From: Sipunculus nudus
Taxonomy: Eukaryota > Annelida > Sipuncula > Golfingiida > Sipunculidae
Length of the DNA stretch: 64,000 nt
NCBI GenBank assembly: GCA_026874595.1
Contig: JAPPUL010000089.1
Location: 1-64,000 of the forward strand
Reading direction: 5' to 3'
Below are positions 8,434 through 17,440 of the stretch, piece after piece. Position numbers and translations under genes: made by a program. Within the stretch, counting starts at the first letter, position 1; every line of letters begins with the position of its first letter. The notes beneath the pieces are model-generated. The model was given only the letters and a program-made list of their open reading frames with translations, ran no database searches and was not told the origin of the DNA.

Positions 8434-10035
8434 TTAATCGCTTTTTAGCTCAAGCACTACCTCGCGATCACTAAAATGTATTACCCTGTCATGTAGGATT
8501 TGATAATCCTCATGTCCCTTCCCCGCGATTAGTACTATATCATCCTTTTTCGATAACTTTAGGGCTTCTTTTATTGCTTCGTATCTGTTTGTTATCTTTA
8601 TATAATTATCTTCTTTGCTATAGGCTTTTAATATGTTTTCTATTATTGCTTCCGGTTCCTCTTTTCGGGGATTGTCACTTGTTATAATCGATAGATCGCT
8701 ATATTTTGCTGCTACTCTGCCCATCAAAACCCTTTTGCTTTTGTCTCTATTACCTCCACACCCAAATACGCATATTATCCGTCCTTTGCTAAGCTCCTTT
8801 ATCGCCTCTAATACATTCTTAAGGGCATCGTCTGTATGCGCATAATCTATTACTACGTATGCTCCATTTGTATGCTTTATTACCTCGAATCTGCCAGGAA
8901 CTCTAACTGCTTTAAGCCCGCTTTTTATATCTTTTAAGCCTATACCCAAAAAGTAGCTTATTATATAGGCTCCAAGACTATTTTGTATATTGAATTTACC
9001 CGATAAAGAAACTTCTATAAAAACACTATTTTTAAAAACACTATCTTTTGCCTTGTCCTCTAAATCCCCTGCCTTGTCTCCTGCTTTATGTGCTACCTTA
9101 AAACTACCGTCGCCAAACATACTCTTTATATCATAAGCTTTGTAATCTGCACCCGCACCAACCCCGTAACTCCTATGCTCAAGCCCAAGCCCCTCTATAT
9201 GTTTTTGTAGCTCTTTGCTTTTATATATCTCTTTATTATATATTGCAAGTTTTACGCTCTTACTACTTTCTTTTAGTAAGATAAATATTTTCTTCTTTGC
9301 TTTGTAATATTCTTCCATCGTTTTATGATAGTCAAAATGATCTTCTGTTATATTCGTTATAAGTACAATATCAAAATTAAGTCCGTATGCACGCTCTTGT
9401 ACCAAAGCGTGTGATGATACTTCCATAAAACAGTATTCTACCCCTTCTAATACCATTTGGGATAACGTCTTATTTAACGATATACTATCTGGAGTCGTTA
9501 CTTCTGAGGACATCTGCTTGCCGCATATGTAGTTTGAAATTGTCCCTATTACGCCTACCTTTTTGCCTGCTGTCTCGAATATGCTTTTTAACATGTAGGT
9601 TATTGTTGTTTTGCCGTTTGTTCCTGTTATCCCGATAAGTTTTAGCTTGCTTGATGGATCGTTATAATAATATCTTGTTATAAGTGCAAGCGCTCGCTTT
9701 GGGTTTTTATGTACTATTATTACTACTCCAAGACATTTAAGTTTTTCTTCGTTTAATTCATAATTAAAGTCAACTATTATGCAACATGCACCGCACTTTA
9801 TTGCATCGTTTATATATTTATGTCCATCTTTTCTATAGCCTCTTATCGCTACAAATATATACCCTTCCTTAACCCTTCTTGAATCTTGTTCTATCCCTCT
9901 TACAGCTATGTCTAAACATCCTTTAGAAGATGAATTTAGAATCTTCTTGCAAAATATATCTTTAGTATTATTAGCTTTGTTAATATCGTTTTTAGCATCG
10001 TTTAGAACACTTAGTACTTCATAAAGCCGCTTCAT
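8434..10035 (-). CDS. murE: UDP-MurNAc-L-Ala-D-Glu:meso-diaminopimelate ligase
   Basis: Adds the third residue of the stem peptide. P-loop GITGTNGKTT lies at about 135-144; DNPRKEEP near residue 455 is the motif that selects meso-diaminopimelate, in keeping with dapF in this window. The protein (533 residues) is somewhat longer than usual, with a lysine/aspartate-rich insert (AGDKAGDLEDKAKDSVF) around residue 320 between core motifs. The intact C-terminus is GKGHEDYQILHDRVIHFSDREV. Its own 3' end is repeated three times downstream in defective form. Confidence 0.96.
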   Translation of the reverse strand: MKRLYEVLSVLNDAKNDINKANNTKDIFCKKILNSSSKGCLDIAVRGIEQDSRRVKEGYIFVAIRGYRKDGHKYINDAIKCGACCIIVDFNYELNEEKLKCLGVVIIVHKNPKRALALITRYYYNDPSSKLKLIGITGTNGKTTITYMLKSIFETAGKKVGVIGTISNYICGKQMSSEVTTPDSISLNKTLSQMVLEGVEYCFMEVSSHALVQERAYGLNFDIVLITNITEDHFDYHKTMEEYYKAKKKIFILLKESSKSVKLAIYNKEIYKSKELQKHIEGLGLEHRSYGVGAGADYKAYDIKSMFGDGSFKVAHKAGDKAGDLEDKAKDSVFKNSVFIEVSLSGKFNIQNSLGAYIISYFLGIGLKDIKSGLKAVRVPGRFEVIKHTNGAYVVIDYAHTDDALKNVLEAIKELSKGRIICVFGCGGNRDKSKRVLMGRVAAKYSDLSIITSDNPRKEEPEAIIENILKAYSKEDNYIKITNRYEAIKEALKLSKKDDIVLIAGKGHEDYQILHDRVIHFSDREVVLELKSD

Positions 10036-10066
10036 TAAACCTTATACAAAACCTCTCTTTTTAGTT

Positions 10067-10516
10067 TTATTTCTTATCTTCATTTGCCCCTTCTTTTGCC
10101 CCTTCTTTTGCCCCTTCTTTTGCCCCTTCTTTTGCCCCTTCATTGTTTATTAATTCTTCTATTAGTTTCTCTTTATCTTTAAGACCGCTTAGTTTAAAAT
10201 CACTTCTTTTTGTCTTTTCCATCTTAAGTAGCTTTTTTGCATTCTTTACTACGCTTTCCTTTTTCCTAAGCCGTTCGTAGTCTACTTTGTTTTTGTAATA
10301 TTCCTTTTGTAGTTTAAGTTGTTGGTTCTTTGCTACATTTAATTCTTTATTTAGACTAAGGCCTTTTATATTTTGCCACATCAAAAATGATACCAGGGTC
10401 GTAAGTAGTACTATTAGCAAAGTTATACGGGCTATGAAATGTTTCCTCTTACCATCCATTTTTCCATCTTTAGGCATAATCCTTTTGCTTTTTCTTTTGT
10501 TTGCTCTTTTTAGCAT
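10067..10516 (-). CDS. ftsL: FtsL-like cell division protein
   Basis: Small bitopic division protein of 149 residues. A basic cytoplasmic N-terminus is followed by one membrane helix (ITLLIVLLTTLVSFLMWQNI, about 30-49) and a periplasmic coiled coil (residues 50-100). FtsL recruits FtsQ/B/W/I at the septum. Sequence similarity is weak in this family; the call rests on topology and position between rsmH and murE, where ftsL is normally found. The C-terminus is a run of five AKEG units encoded by a 12-bp tandem repeat (10083-10142). The ftsI gene that usually follows is missing. Confidence 0.75.
   Translation of the reverse strand: MLKRANKRKSKRIMPKDGKMDGKRKHFIARITLLIVLLTTLVSFLMWQNIKGLSLNKELNVAKNQQLKLQKEYYKNKVDYERLRKKESVVKNAKKLLKMEKTKRSDFKLSGLKDKEKLIEELINNEGAKEGAKEGAKEGAKEGANEDKK
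10083..10142 (-). repeat. 12-bp in-frame repeat in the ftsL C-terminus
   Basis: Five copies of a 12-bp unit (TTTGCCCCTTCT on the plus strand) encode AKEG repeats at the end of the FtsL-like protein. The unit is a multiple of three, so copy number can change without breaking the frame. Confidence 0.9.
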
Positions 10517-10615
10517 CTTTTGACTATCTTTTTAGCATCTTTTGACTATCCATTTTAAAATACTCTTTAGCAGATGCTTTGTAAATTATAAACTCTATAT
10601 TAGACACTCTATTGC

Positions 10616-11755
10616 TTACTTAAAACTGTAATCCTTGTAAAGCACTTTTTTTGCATTTTGAAATAAATATTCCTTCTTAATCGGGTCTTGCTCTTCGTAT
10701 ACTTTTTCTACAACCCGTAACTTTGTGCTCCTTGATGCTGGATTTAATGCCTTTTCATCTTCACCTGGTCTTATCACCTTCTTATTTACTCGTTTTAGAG
10801 TTGCACGACCAAGACATTGGCATACGTTTGTTATCGGACATATGCAAGAAAGCTCGAAATACTTTAGTATGTTTTTGACTATTCTATCTTCTAGTGAATG
10901 GAACGTTAAAATTGCTATGCGTCCTCCTTCTTTAAGATAATAAATAGCATCAATAAGCCCGCGTTCTATATGATAAAACTCTTGGTTTACGTATATTCTA
11001 AGTGCTTGGAAGGTTTTGGTTGCAGGATGTGTTTTTATGTGTCTTTTTTGTCTTTTGGCATGGCTTACTATATTTGCAAGTTCATAGGCAGACTCTATCT
11101 TTTTAATGGCTCTTCTTTTTATAATCTCACGTGAAATAAAAAAAGCCTTATCCTCATCAGCAAATTCCTTTAAAATGCGAATAATATTCTCTTGACTATA
11201 TGAGTTTATAATATCATAAGCATTTTGGTTTTGTTTTTTAGTTATATCATACGGATCAAGTTGGGTGTCAAGACGCATATCAAGACTACTTGTATCATTA
11301 AAGCTAAAACCCCGAGTATCCATTTTATAATGAAACATAGAAATACCAAGGTCAAAGAGGAAATAGTCAACACATGGTTTATGAGGCTCCTTATCAGGGT
11401 AAGGATTTTCTGTAATGGTATTTTTAATAATGTTTTTTATGGAGGAGAAGTTTTTGTTATAGAAATATAATTTATTTAAGTTTTTATGATAATCCTGGTT
11501 TATGAATAGAAGGGCATTATTTTTGTGAAGGATGCGTTTTTTGGCGTGCTTTAGGATATTTTCATCTCTATCTAAAAGAATAAGGTTTGAATTTTTAATA
11601 AAAGGTAGTAGGAAAGCGCTATGTCCGCCCTCGCCGGCGGTACAGTCGAAAATAGTTTTGTTATTAATGTTTTTTGATTTTCTTATGGGATAAATTGGAT
11701 TATTAGAAAAAGCGTTTTTAATTTCGCAAGCTAAAATAGGTTTGTGAAAATACAT
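10616..11755 (-). CDS. rsmH: 16S rRNA m4C1402 methyltransferase
   Basis: Methylates N4 of C1402 of 16S rRNA using S-adenosylmethionine. The N-terminus MYFHKPILACEI is typical, as are the SAM motif FDCTAGEGGHSAFLL, DRDENIL, LFDLGISM, GFSFN...LDMR and TFHSLEDRIVK near the C-terminus. At 379 residues it is longer than the usual ~310, with extra residues around 95-130 (KNFSSIKNIIKNTITENPYP). It is the first gene of the minus-strand wall/division operon, the standard place for rsmH (mraW). It is divergent from trpF across about 120 AT-rich bp. Confidence 0.96.
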   Translation of the reverse strand: MYFHKPILACEIKNAFSNNPIYPIRKSKNINNKTIFDCTAGEGGHSAFLLPFIKNSNLILLDRDENILKHAKKRILHKNNALLFINQDYHKNLNKLYFYNKNFSSIKNIIKNTITENPYPDKEPHKPCVDYFLFDLGISMFHYKMDTRGFSFNDTSSLDMRLDTQLDPYDITKKQNQNAYDIINSYSQENIIRILKEFADEDKAFFISREIIKRRAIKKIESAYELANIVSHAKRQKRHIKTHPATKTFQALRIYVNQEFYHIERGLIDAIYYLKEGGRIAILTFHSLEDRIVKNILKYFELSCICPITNVCQCLGRATLKRVNKKVIRPGEDEKALNPASRSTKLRVVEKVYEEQDPIKKEYLFQNAKKVLYKDYSFK

Positions 11756-11873
11756 ATTAAAAAGATGTTAAAAAGATGATAAAAAAAATAATAATCTTAA
11801 GCAAATAAAGAATAATAACAAAGGAGAAAATGGCAAACTAATCATATTAGCTTACAAACCGATAAGAAAAGAT

Positions 11874-12545
11874 GTGAATTATGTAAGATGCAAGATATGC
11901 GGGATAACGAATAAAGAGGATGCAAAAAAAGCAATAGAAGCGGGAGCGGATGCACTAGGATTAATAATGTGTAAAAGTCCTCGTCAAGTGAGTAAAGAGG
12001 CAGCAAAGGAGTTATTAGAGGGGCTTCCTCCATATGTTGGACGAGTGTTAGTGGTACAAGACATGAGTAAGGAAAAGCTAGATGAGATACTTGAGTACGT
12101 AGGTCTTTTTGACACGATACAGTTTCATGGAGATGAGAGTGAGGATTTTTGTATAAGTTATGCAAAAAAGTATAAAGTAGTAAAGACGATACTAGTAAGC
12201 GGGCGAGAGTCTGTAGAGCGTCTATTAGATTATAAACGGCTTAGCTATTTTTTATTAGACACAGGCTTAGTAAGAAATGGTTTTAACGGGGGTGAGGGAG
12301 GAGAGAGTTCTGGTGGTACAGGGGCATGCTTTGATTGGGAACTTGGAGTATATGGTAAAGGGCTGCTTGAGGGAGGTAGTAAGATAATACTTGCGGGAGG
12401 ACTTAATCCGGGCAATGTATCTGATGCAATAAAGAAGGTAAAACCTTATGGAGTAGACGTATCATCAGGGGTTGAGCTTGCTCGTGGTAGAAAGGATATA
12501 AAGAAGCTTTATGAGTTTATAAAAGAAGTTAGAAAGGGGTATTAA
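11874..12545 (+). CDS. trpF: Phosphoribosylanthranilate isomerase
   Basis: Converts phosphoribosylanthranilate to CdRP in tryptophan synthesis. The TIM-barrel protein of 223 residues has the catalytic Cys in CKICGIT (near residue 7), GADALGLIM, IQFHGDES, the catalytic Asp in YFLLDT and the phosphate loop ILAGGLNPGNV with VSSGVE. The start is GTG at 11874; no in-frame ATG fits better. Other trp genes are absent, so trpF is solitary. It is followed 8 bp later by the exported-protein gene, so the two are probably co-transcribed. Confidence 0.95.
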   Translation: MNYVRCKICGITNKEDAKKAIEAGADALGLIMCKSPRQVSKEAAKELLEGLPPYVGRVLVVQDMSKEKLDEILEYVGLFDTIQFHGDESEDFCISYAKKYKVVKTILVSGRESVERLLDYKRLSYFLLDTGLVRNGFNGGEGGESSGGTGACFDWELGVYGKGLLEGGSKIILAGGLNPGNVSDAIKKVKPYGVDVSSGVELARGRKDIKKLYEFIKEVRKGY

Positions 12546-12553
12546 GATATAAA

Positions 12554-13771
12554 ATGTTAAAGATATTAAAGATATTAAATAGGGTAAAAAGCAAGTATTA
12601 TGTATTAAAAGAAGGAATATATTTAATATTACTGATTACGTTGTTTAGTGGTTTTTTGGGAGCAGAAGATGCAGTTGTAGGTGTGGCTGGTGGTATGGGG
12701 GAGCAAGATGATGTGATAGAATATTTTGGAGTAGATAAGGATTCAAAGATAGAATATTTTGAAAAAGGTTTTATAAACTGGACAGAAGGGAGCTGTATAG
12801 GTTACGCAACAGAAAACGATCTTGAAGGAGTAAGCTACGAAGACATACCGAGTATATTTGCCTCAGTAAGACAAAGAAACGAAGCCCAAAGCAAGTTAAT
12901 CCAAACAGCAAAGACAAACCTGTTAAATATAATACTTGCAACAAGAATAGATGGAACAAATTATACAAGAGACTATTATGCAAAGAGCAAAGCGTTCAAG
13001 ACGCTATTTTTATCCGAGATAGATAAAAACATAGTTATATTACCGACAGTATTCAAAAGTCCAAACAAAGTGATAGTGGCATTAAAATATTCACTACGCG
13101 GTAAAAGGGGGCTTGAGGGTTTAATATATCGTCTTGATGACAATGTAGAGGAGAGGGCAGATGATGTTTATAAAAAGGAGCCACATGAGCAAATAATCTA
13201 CACATCACTAATAATAGATTTAAGGCAGTCCTATAGGTATGTACTAAAGACATACGAGAGGCTTTATTTCCTAGAAGGAAGCCTTAAGATACCGACTGGC
13301 TTGTCAAACAAGGTATGGTATGATAATATACGTAAGAGGCTAATATCAAAAGACGTGCTTACCTTAGAAGACAAGTCGCTATTGATGAGCTTAAGACCTA
13401 ATGATAGATATTACGCAAGTATAATAGATAATTTATACAGGCGTTCAAAATCAAGCCGTAAGGTAGTAAATGGCGAACCGGCCTTATTCCCATCAATATA
13501 CGATAGTGAGGGGCATAAAATATATTTTAAGAACCTATTAAAACTTAAAAAGAGAGGGAGTGTAAAGTTTATAAATTATACAAAGGATAAGTTTTTGATG
13601 TATAAAGTTGAGCGAGCAGGAGTAAATCCCTTGTACGTGGTGGCAGATAAAGTAGTTGGAATAAACGGAAGTAACATAGTACTTGGAAAAGAAGACAGCA
13701 TGCGACTATTCCTGCATCCAAAGACAATGAAGAACTTGATGGAAGGTAACATATATGTACTACTAAAATAG
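12554..13771 (+). CDS. Exported protein of unknown function
   Basis: A 405-residue protein with an N-terminal basic stretch and one hydrophobic segment (GIYLILLITLFSGFLG, about 21-36) followed by an alanine/acidic site, so it is likely exported or membrane-anchored. The region at 105-190 (FASVRQRNEAQSKLIQTAKT...VALKYSLRG) has the feel of LPP20/DUF-type lipoprotein domains, but I cannot assign it. The C-terminus (NYTKDKFLMYKVERAGVNPLYVVADKVVG) is probably beta-rich. The gene follows trpF by 8 bp. Function not recognised. Confidence 0.8.
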   Translation: MLKILKILNRVKSKYYVLKEGIYLILLITLFSGFLGAEDAVVGVAGGMGEQDDVIEYFGVDKDSKIEYFEKGFINWTEGSCIGYATENDLEGVSYEDIPSIFASVRQRNEAQSKLIQTAKTNLLNIILATRIDGTNYTRDYYAKSKAFKTLFLSEIDKNIVILPTVFKSPNKVIVALKYSLRGKRGLEGLIYRLDDNVEERADDVYKKEPHEQIIYTSLIIDLRQSYRYVLKTYERLYFLEGSLKIPTGLSNKVWYDNIRKRLISKDVLTLEDKSLLMSLRPNDRYYASIIDNLYRRSKSSRKVVNGEPALFPSIYDSEGHKIYFKNLLKLKKRGSVKFINYTKDKFLMYKVERAGVNPLYVVADKVVGINGSNIVLGKEDSMRLFLHPKTMKNLMEGNIYVLLK

Positions 13772-13820
13772 CAGTACGTATATGTTGTTTTTAAAACGTC
13801 AGAAATTTTAGAATTTTATA

Positions 13821-14093
13821 TTAATGGCAACGAGCCTTCAAAGACTTCCCAGCCTTAAAGTAAGGCCGATAGTGCTCGGGGACATTAATAATCTGATTAG
13901 TCTTGGGATTTCTTGCAATGCGAGCGTTTCTCTTTTTCATACTAAAGGTACCAAATCCTCTAATCTCAATATGCTCATGATTAGCAAGACCCTCTTTAAT
14001 GGTATGGAAAAAAGAGTCAACGATTCGAGTCACATCTCTTTTCGTGAGACCAGTTTTCTTACGTATTTCGTCGACAATGGCCATTTTGGTCAC
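13821..14093 (-). CDS. HU/IHF-family DNA-binding protein
   Basis: Dimeric DNA-bending nucleoid protein of 90 residues. The family signature is clear: IVDEIRKKTGLTKRDVTRIVDSF, GFGTFSMKKRNARIARNPKT (with the intercalating-proline arm RNPKTN) and PYFKAGKSLKARC. The GTG start at 14093 overlaps the rpsT stop as GTGA, suggesting coupled translation; an ATG three codons downstream (MAIVDEI) is an alternative. Sequence alone does not separate HU from IHF. Confidence 0.94.
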   Translation of the reverse strand: MTKMAIVDEIRKKTGLTKRDVTRIVDSFFHTIKEGLANHEHIEIRGFGTFSMKKRNARIARNPKTNQIINVPEHYRPYFKAGKSLKARCH

Positions 14094-14365
14094 TTGTCTG
14101 TACCGCTAACACTTAGATTAATTTTTTTAAGAACCCGAGACTTTTTTCTACCGACATAATTTTTGTGTAAAACTCCCTTTTTCAAAGCCTTATCCAAACG
14201 AGAAACATAGTTTTTATAAAGCTCAATAACGTTACCTTCCTGATTTTTGATAGCAAGAGCTACCTTTCTAGCTGATGTTTTAACCTCAGCACGAACTGCT
14301 CTGTTTTTAGCACGTCTTTTAATATTCTGACGAACTCTTTTTCTAGCTGAAATAGAATGTGCCAC
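14090..14365 (-). CDS. rpsT: 30S ribosomal protein S20
   Basis: Primary 16S rRNA-binding protein of the small subunit. The 91-residue, lysine/arginine-rich helical protein starts MAHSISARKRVRQNIKRRAKN, typical of S20. The start codon is GTG, preceded by a good Shine-Dalgarno AAGGTGG about 8 bp upstream. Non-AUG starts are known in rpsT of other bacteria, where they limit expression. It overlaps the HU/IHF gene by 4 bp and both read from the promoter region at 14366-14689. Confidence 0.96.
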   Translation of the reverse strand: MAHSISARKRVRQNIKRRAKNRAVRAEVKTSARKVALAIKNQEGNVIELYKNYVSRLDKALKKGVLHKNYVGRKKSRVLKKINLSVSGTDK

Positions 14366-14689
14366 TTGAACCCACCTTGCGTATACAATAATATGCTAAA
14401 ATATAAAGTAAGTAAAAATGCGGAAAAGCAAACAATTTTCTATATATCCTTTCCCTGATGTAAGCAGAACAAATGTTCCAACATATTAGAGCGTACGGAA
14501 ATAAAACTATAAAAATATATAATAAAAAAATAAAAAAAGTGCAAATAAAATTAATAAGTATGGCTGATTAAAAGAGCGAAGTAATAAAAAAAGGTGATAA
14601 AAAAAAGGAATAATACTTTTACTTTTACAAATGAATGTTTATAGTTAAGCAAAAAAAAAGAGAATATAAAAGAGAGTATAAATTAATAT
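14366..14689 (+). other. Divergent intergenic region rpsT / aldolase
   Basis: A 324-bp, very AT-rich spacer between the rpsT-HU pair (minus) and the class II aldolase (plus). It should hold both promoters. On the plus strand TTTACT and TATAGT with 16 bp between them (about 14625-14650) are a candidate. No RNA gene, strong terminator or open frame is seen. Confidence 0.5.
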
Positions 14690-15388
14690 ATGTTAAAAGG
14701 TCTTTTTAATAGATTTAAAGCACAAGAGCAGATAGTAAATATATGCAAGAGATTGTATGAGAAAGGGCTTGTATCAGGAACGGAAGGGAATGTTTCATAT
14801 AAGGAAGGAGATATAGTATATACAACGCCATCAGGAGTAAGTAAAGGATATATTAGAAGGTCTAATATAGTAGAGGTTAGCTTAAGCGGCGAAGTAATAC
14901 GCGCTGGTAGGCGAAATGGATTTAAGAGGGAGTTAAAAGCAACAAGCGAGCTTAATATGCATCTTGGGATATACAAATCGAGAAAAGACGTACATGCAGT
15001 AGTACATGGGCATCCAAAGAGCTGCCTAGCGCTAAATTTAAGTAATTCAGGACTAAACGAGAGTATAATCCCGGAGCTAACAGTAATGCTTGGCAAGGTG
15101 CCAAATATAGCTTACAAAGCGCCCTCAACTCTTAAGCTTGCAAATGCGATAGGAGAAGCAATAAAAGGGACGGATGCACTTTTGATGGATAAACATGGTA
15201 GTATAACGGTAGGGAAGAGTGTTGAGGAGGCATATAATAAGCTTGAACAGATGGAGCATGCGGCCTGGATAATATTACATGCAAAGCTACTAGGGAATGT
15301 ACGTGAGCTTACATCTGAAGAGATAAAGGAGCTTATGGAGATACGAGATAAAACCTATAAGCTAACAAATCCAATAGTAAGGTTTTAA
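14690..15388 (+). CDS. Class II aldolase/adducin family protein
   Basis: Zinc-dependent aldolase of the L-fuculose-1-phosphate aldolase type, 232 residues. GTEGNVSYKEGDIVYTTPSGVSKG carries the phosphate-binding loop; TSELNMHLGIY contains the catalytic glutamate position; zinc histidines are in VVHGHP and MDKHGSITVG. The true substrate (a sugar phosphate, or methylthioribulose phosphate as in some homologues) cannot be told. No sugar kinase or isomerase is adjacent. It is followed by an 11-bp array and a broken transporter gene. Confidence 0.88.
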   Translation: MLKGLFNRFKAQEQIVNICKRLYEKGLVSGTEGNVSYKEGDIVYTTPSGVSKGYIRRSNIVEVSLSGEVIRAGRRNGFKRELKATSELNMHLGIYKSRKDVHAVVHGHPKSCLALNLSNSGLNESIIPELTVMLGKVPNIAYKAPSTLKLANAIGEAIKGTDALLMDKHGSITVGKSVEEAYNKLEQMEHAAWIILHAKLLGNVRELTSEEIKELMEIRDKTYKLTNPIVRF

Positions 15389-15413
15389 TAAAAAAATAAG
15401 AAAATGGTAAAAG

Positions 15414-15468
15414 AGGGAGAGTAGGGGGAGAGTAGGGGGAGAGTAGGGGGAGAGTAGAGGGAGCGTAG
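15414..15468 (+). repeat. 11-bp purine-rich tandem repeat x5
   Basis: Five copies of a GGGGAGAGTAG-type unit (outer copies vary by a base or two) lie between the class II aldolase and the decayed transporter. All-purine except one T per unit, like the arrays before dsrM and dsrO. Confidence 0.92.
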
Positions 15469-15539
15469 TATGGAAGGATAATATATATTTTATGCTGTTA
15501 TTGTTTTTACCTGGAATGCTAATAAAAGGTAAAGAGTAG

Positions 15540-17066
15540 TGGATGGCAATATATAAGCAAAGTGATGAACAATGGGGAAGTAGTTATGTTTTTTTTTGAT
15601 GACAGCATTAGGCTAAGCGATAGGGTTTGGAAATATATGTTTTTTTAGAATATAGATACGAGAGTGTGGGGGTGAGTTTTTAATACCCTATTTTATAGCC
15701 CTGCTAAGTGTTGGGATACCCTTGTTAATTCTTGAATTTGGGATAGGGCATGAGCGGCTTGGGAGCCCACCTCTTGCGTTTGTAAAATATAGCAAGAGAT
15801 GGTAATGGCTTGGATGGTGGACGGTAGTTTTTCTAATATTTGGCATAGCACTATACTATACGGTAATAATATCCTGGTGCGTAAACTATGTACGCTATGC
15901 ATTAAATTTGTCTTGGGGCAAGGACGTAATAGGTTTTTTTTAATAATGATTTTTTAGGGAAGACAGGAGGTCCGTTTGAGTTTGGGAGTTTACAGCTGGA
16001 GATAGTATTAGGCTTGTTCCTAGTATGGCTTTTGGGGTGGTACATAATATATAAAGGAGTTAGACGCGGGCTTTGAGATAGCAAATAAAGTGTTCATTCC
16101 GTTATTATTATTATTGATGAGCATATTGGTAGTATGGAGTTTCACCTTAGAAGGAGCAGGAGAAGGATTAAAGTCTTATTTTGTACCTGATTTTTCTAAG
16201 TTATGGGAACCTAAGGTATGGCTTAATGCGTATAGCCAAGTATTTTTCTCACTTGGGCTTGGTTTTGGAATAATGATAACGTATTCAAGTTACCTGCCTA
16301 AGGATGCAAATCTCCCAAAAGCAGCAATAACGACAGCACTTATGGATAGTGGCTTTGCAATATTTGCTGGCTTTGCAATATTTGCGGTACTTGGGTTCAT
16401 GGCACAATCAAGTGGCAAGGGAGTGGAAGAGGTAGTAGCAAACGGGATAGGGCTTGCGTTTATAGCGTATCCCCAAGCACTAAACCTAATGCACGATACG
16501 CTATCACCGTTTATAGGGAAAGCATTTGGGATATTATTTTTTGTATCGCTTGTTGTAGCGGGCTTTTCATCAGCAATATCAATAATAGAAGCTTTCGTAT
16601 CAGCAATAGTAGATAAATTTCTGTGGAGGAGGAAGGTAGTAGTAACAGTAGTAACGCTATTAGGTTTTTCAGGAGGAATAATATTTGCAACAGGAGCAGG
16701 GATTTATTGGATAGACATAGTAGATCATTTTCTAACAACTTATGGAGTGCTGGTTGTAGGATTTCTAGAATGCCTAGTAGTGGGTTGGATTTTTCATATA
16801 TCATATTCAGACAACATATAAACAAAACAACAAATATGCAGCTTGGGCGTATATGGGACTATGTAATAAGGTTTATGGTTCCGATAATACTGCTTGTAAT
16901 AATAGGCACCGCCCTAATAAAGGATGTTAGCAATACCTACGGTAATTATAAAGTATACGAAGTATTGTTAATAGGAATTGGCTGGCTAGTGCTTACTTTA
17001 TTGATATCATTTATTCTAACAGGGCAGGGATGGCGACATAATATAAATGAAAAGCCGCACAGATGA
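15540..17066 (+). pseudogene. Decayed sodium-dependent transporter (NSS/SNF family)
   Basis: Pieces in several frames together resemble a neurotransmitter:sodium symporter: an N-terminal scrap (DEQWGSSY then a GLGN-like region), then IPLLILEFGIGHERLGSP, IALYYTVIISWCVNYV, YSQVFFSLGLGFGIMITYSS and YLPKDANLPKAAITTALMDS, all hallmarks of the family. Lesions include an in-frame TAA at 15803, frame changes near 15945 and 16070, and another near 16800-16830 that splits the last two helices from the 16090-16821 frame. With at least four lesions it cannot make a full transporter. The substrate (often an amino acid) is unknown. Neighbouring genes are intact, so this is decay rather than poor sequence. 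Confidence 0.85.
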
Positions 17067-17084
17067 GTATATAAAAGAGGACAT

Positions 17085-17348
17085 TTAGTTAGATTTTATA
17101 GAATGAGAAGTAATTGAAGGGTTTTGAAACAGCAAATATTTCTTATGCTTTTCAAGAGCAGAGATAGCGCTTATAATGATACGTTTAATGTGTTTAATGT
17201 TAGCAAGATTCAAGTTTTCAGCGAGCGTAAGAATACCAAGCAAGTTATTAATTTTAGCCTCAGTATTTTTGATATCCAAAGAAGCAGTTTGCTTAGAATT
17301 AATAAGAGAAATGACCTTCGAGATGGCAGAATAAATTAGTTGTTCCAT
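17085..17348 (-). CDS. Small hypothetical protein
   Basis: An 87-residue, mostly helical protein (MEQLIYSAISKVISLINSKQ...). It has no motif I recognise and no export signal. It lies 92 bp downstream of the PBP1A gene on the same strand, so it may be co-transcribed with it. A ZapA-like role was considered because of size and context, but the ZapA sequence features are not there. Confidence 0.55.
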   Translation of the reverse strand: MEQLIYSAISKVISLINSKQTASLDIKNTEAKINNLLGILTLAENLNLANIKHIKRIIISAISALEKHKKYLLFQNPSITSHSIKSN

Positions 17349-17440
17349 GAGAGTGCTCCGAATTAATAATATATATATACTAAATACAAGTAAGAGTCTA
17401 AAGAGATTACAAATTAAGGATAAAAAAAGAGAAAAAGCGA

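Noticed and set aside
11830-11841. Leader mini-gene ATG-GCA-AAC-TAA before trpF
   Set aside because: AAGGAG stands only 3 bp before this ATG and the peptide has no Trp codon, so attenuation is not supported.
15540-17066. BCCT (betaine/choline) transporter
   Set aside because: First thought from the Trp-rich segments, but the motif set (IPLLILEFGIGH, YLPKDANLPKAA) is that of the NSS/SNF family.
17085-17348. ZapA for the 87-residue gene
   Set aside because: Size fits, but the N-terminal beta strands and conserved residues of ZapA are not there.
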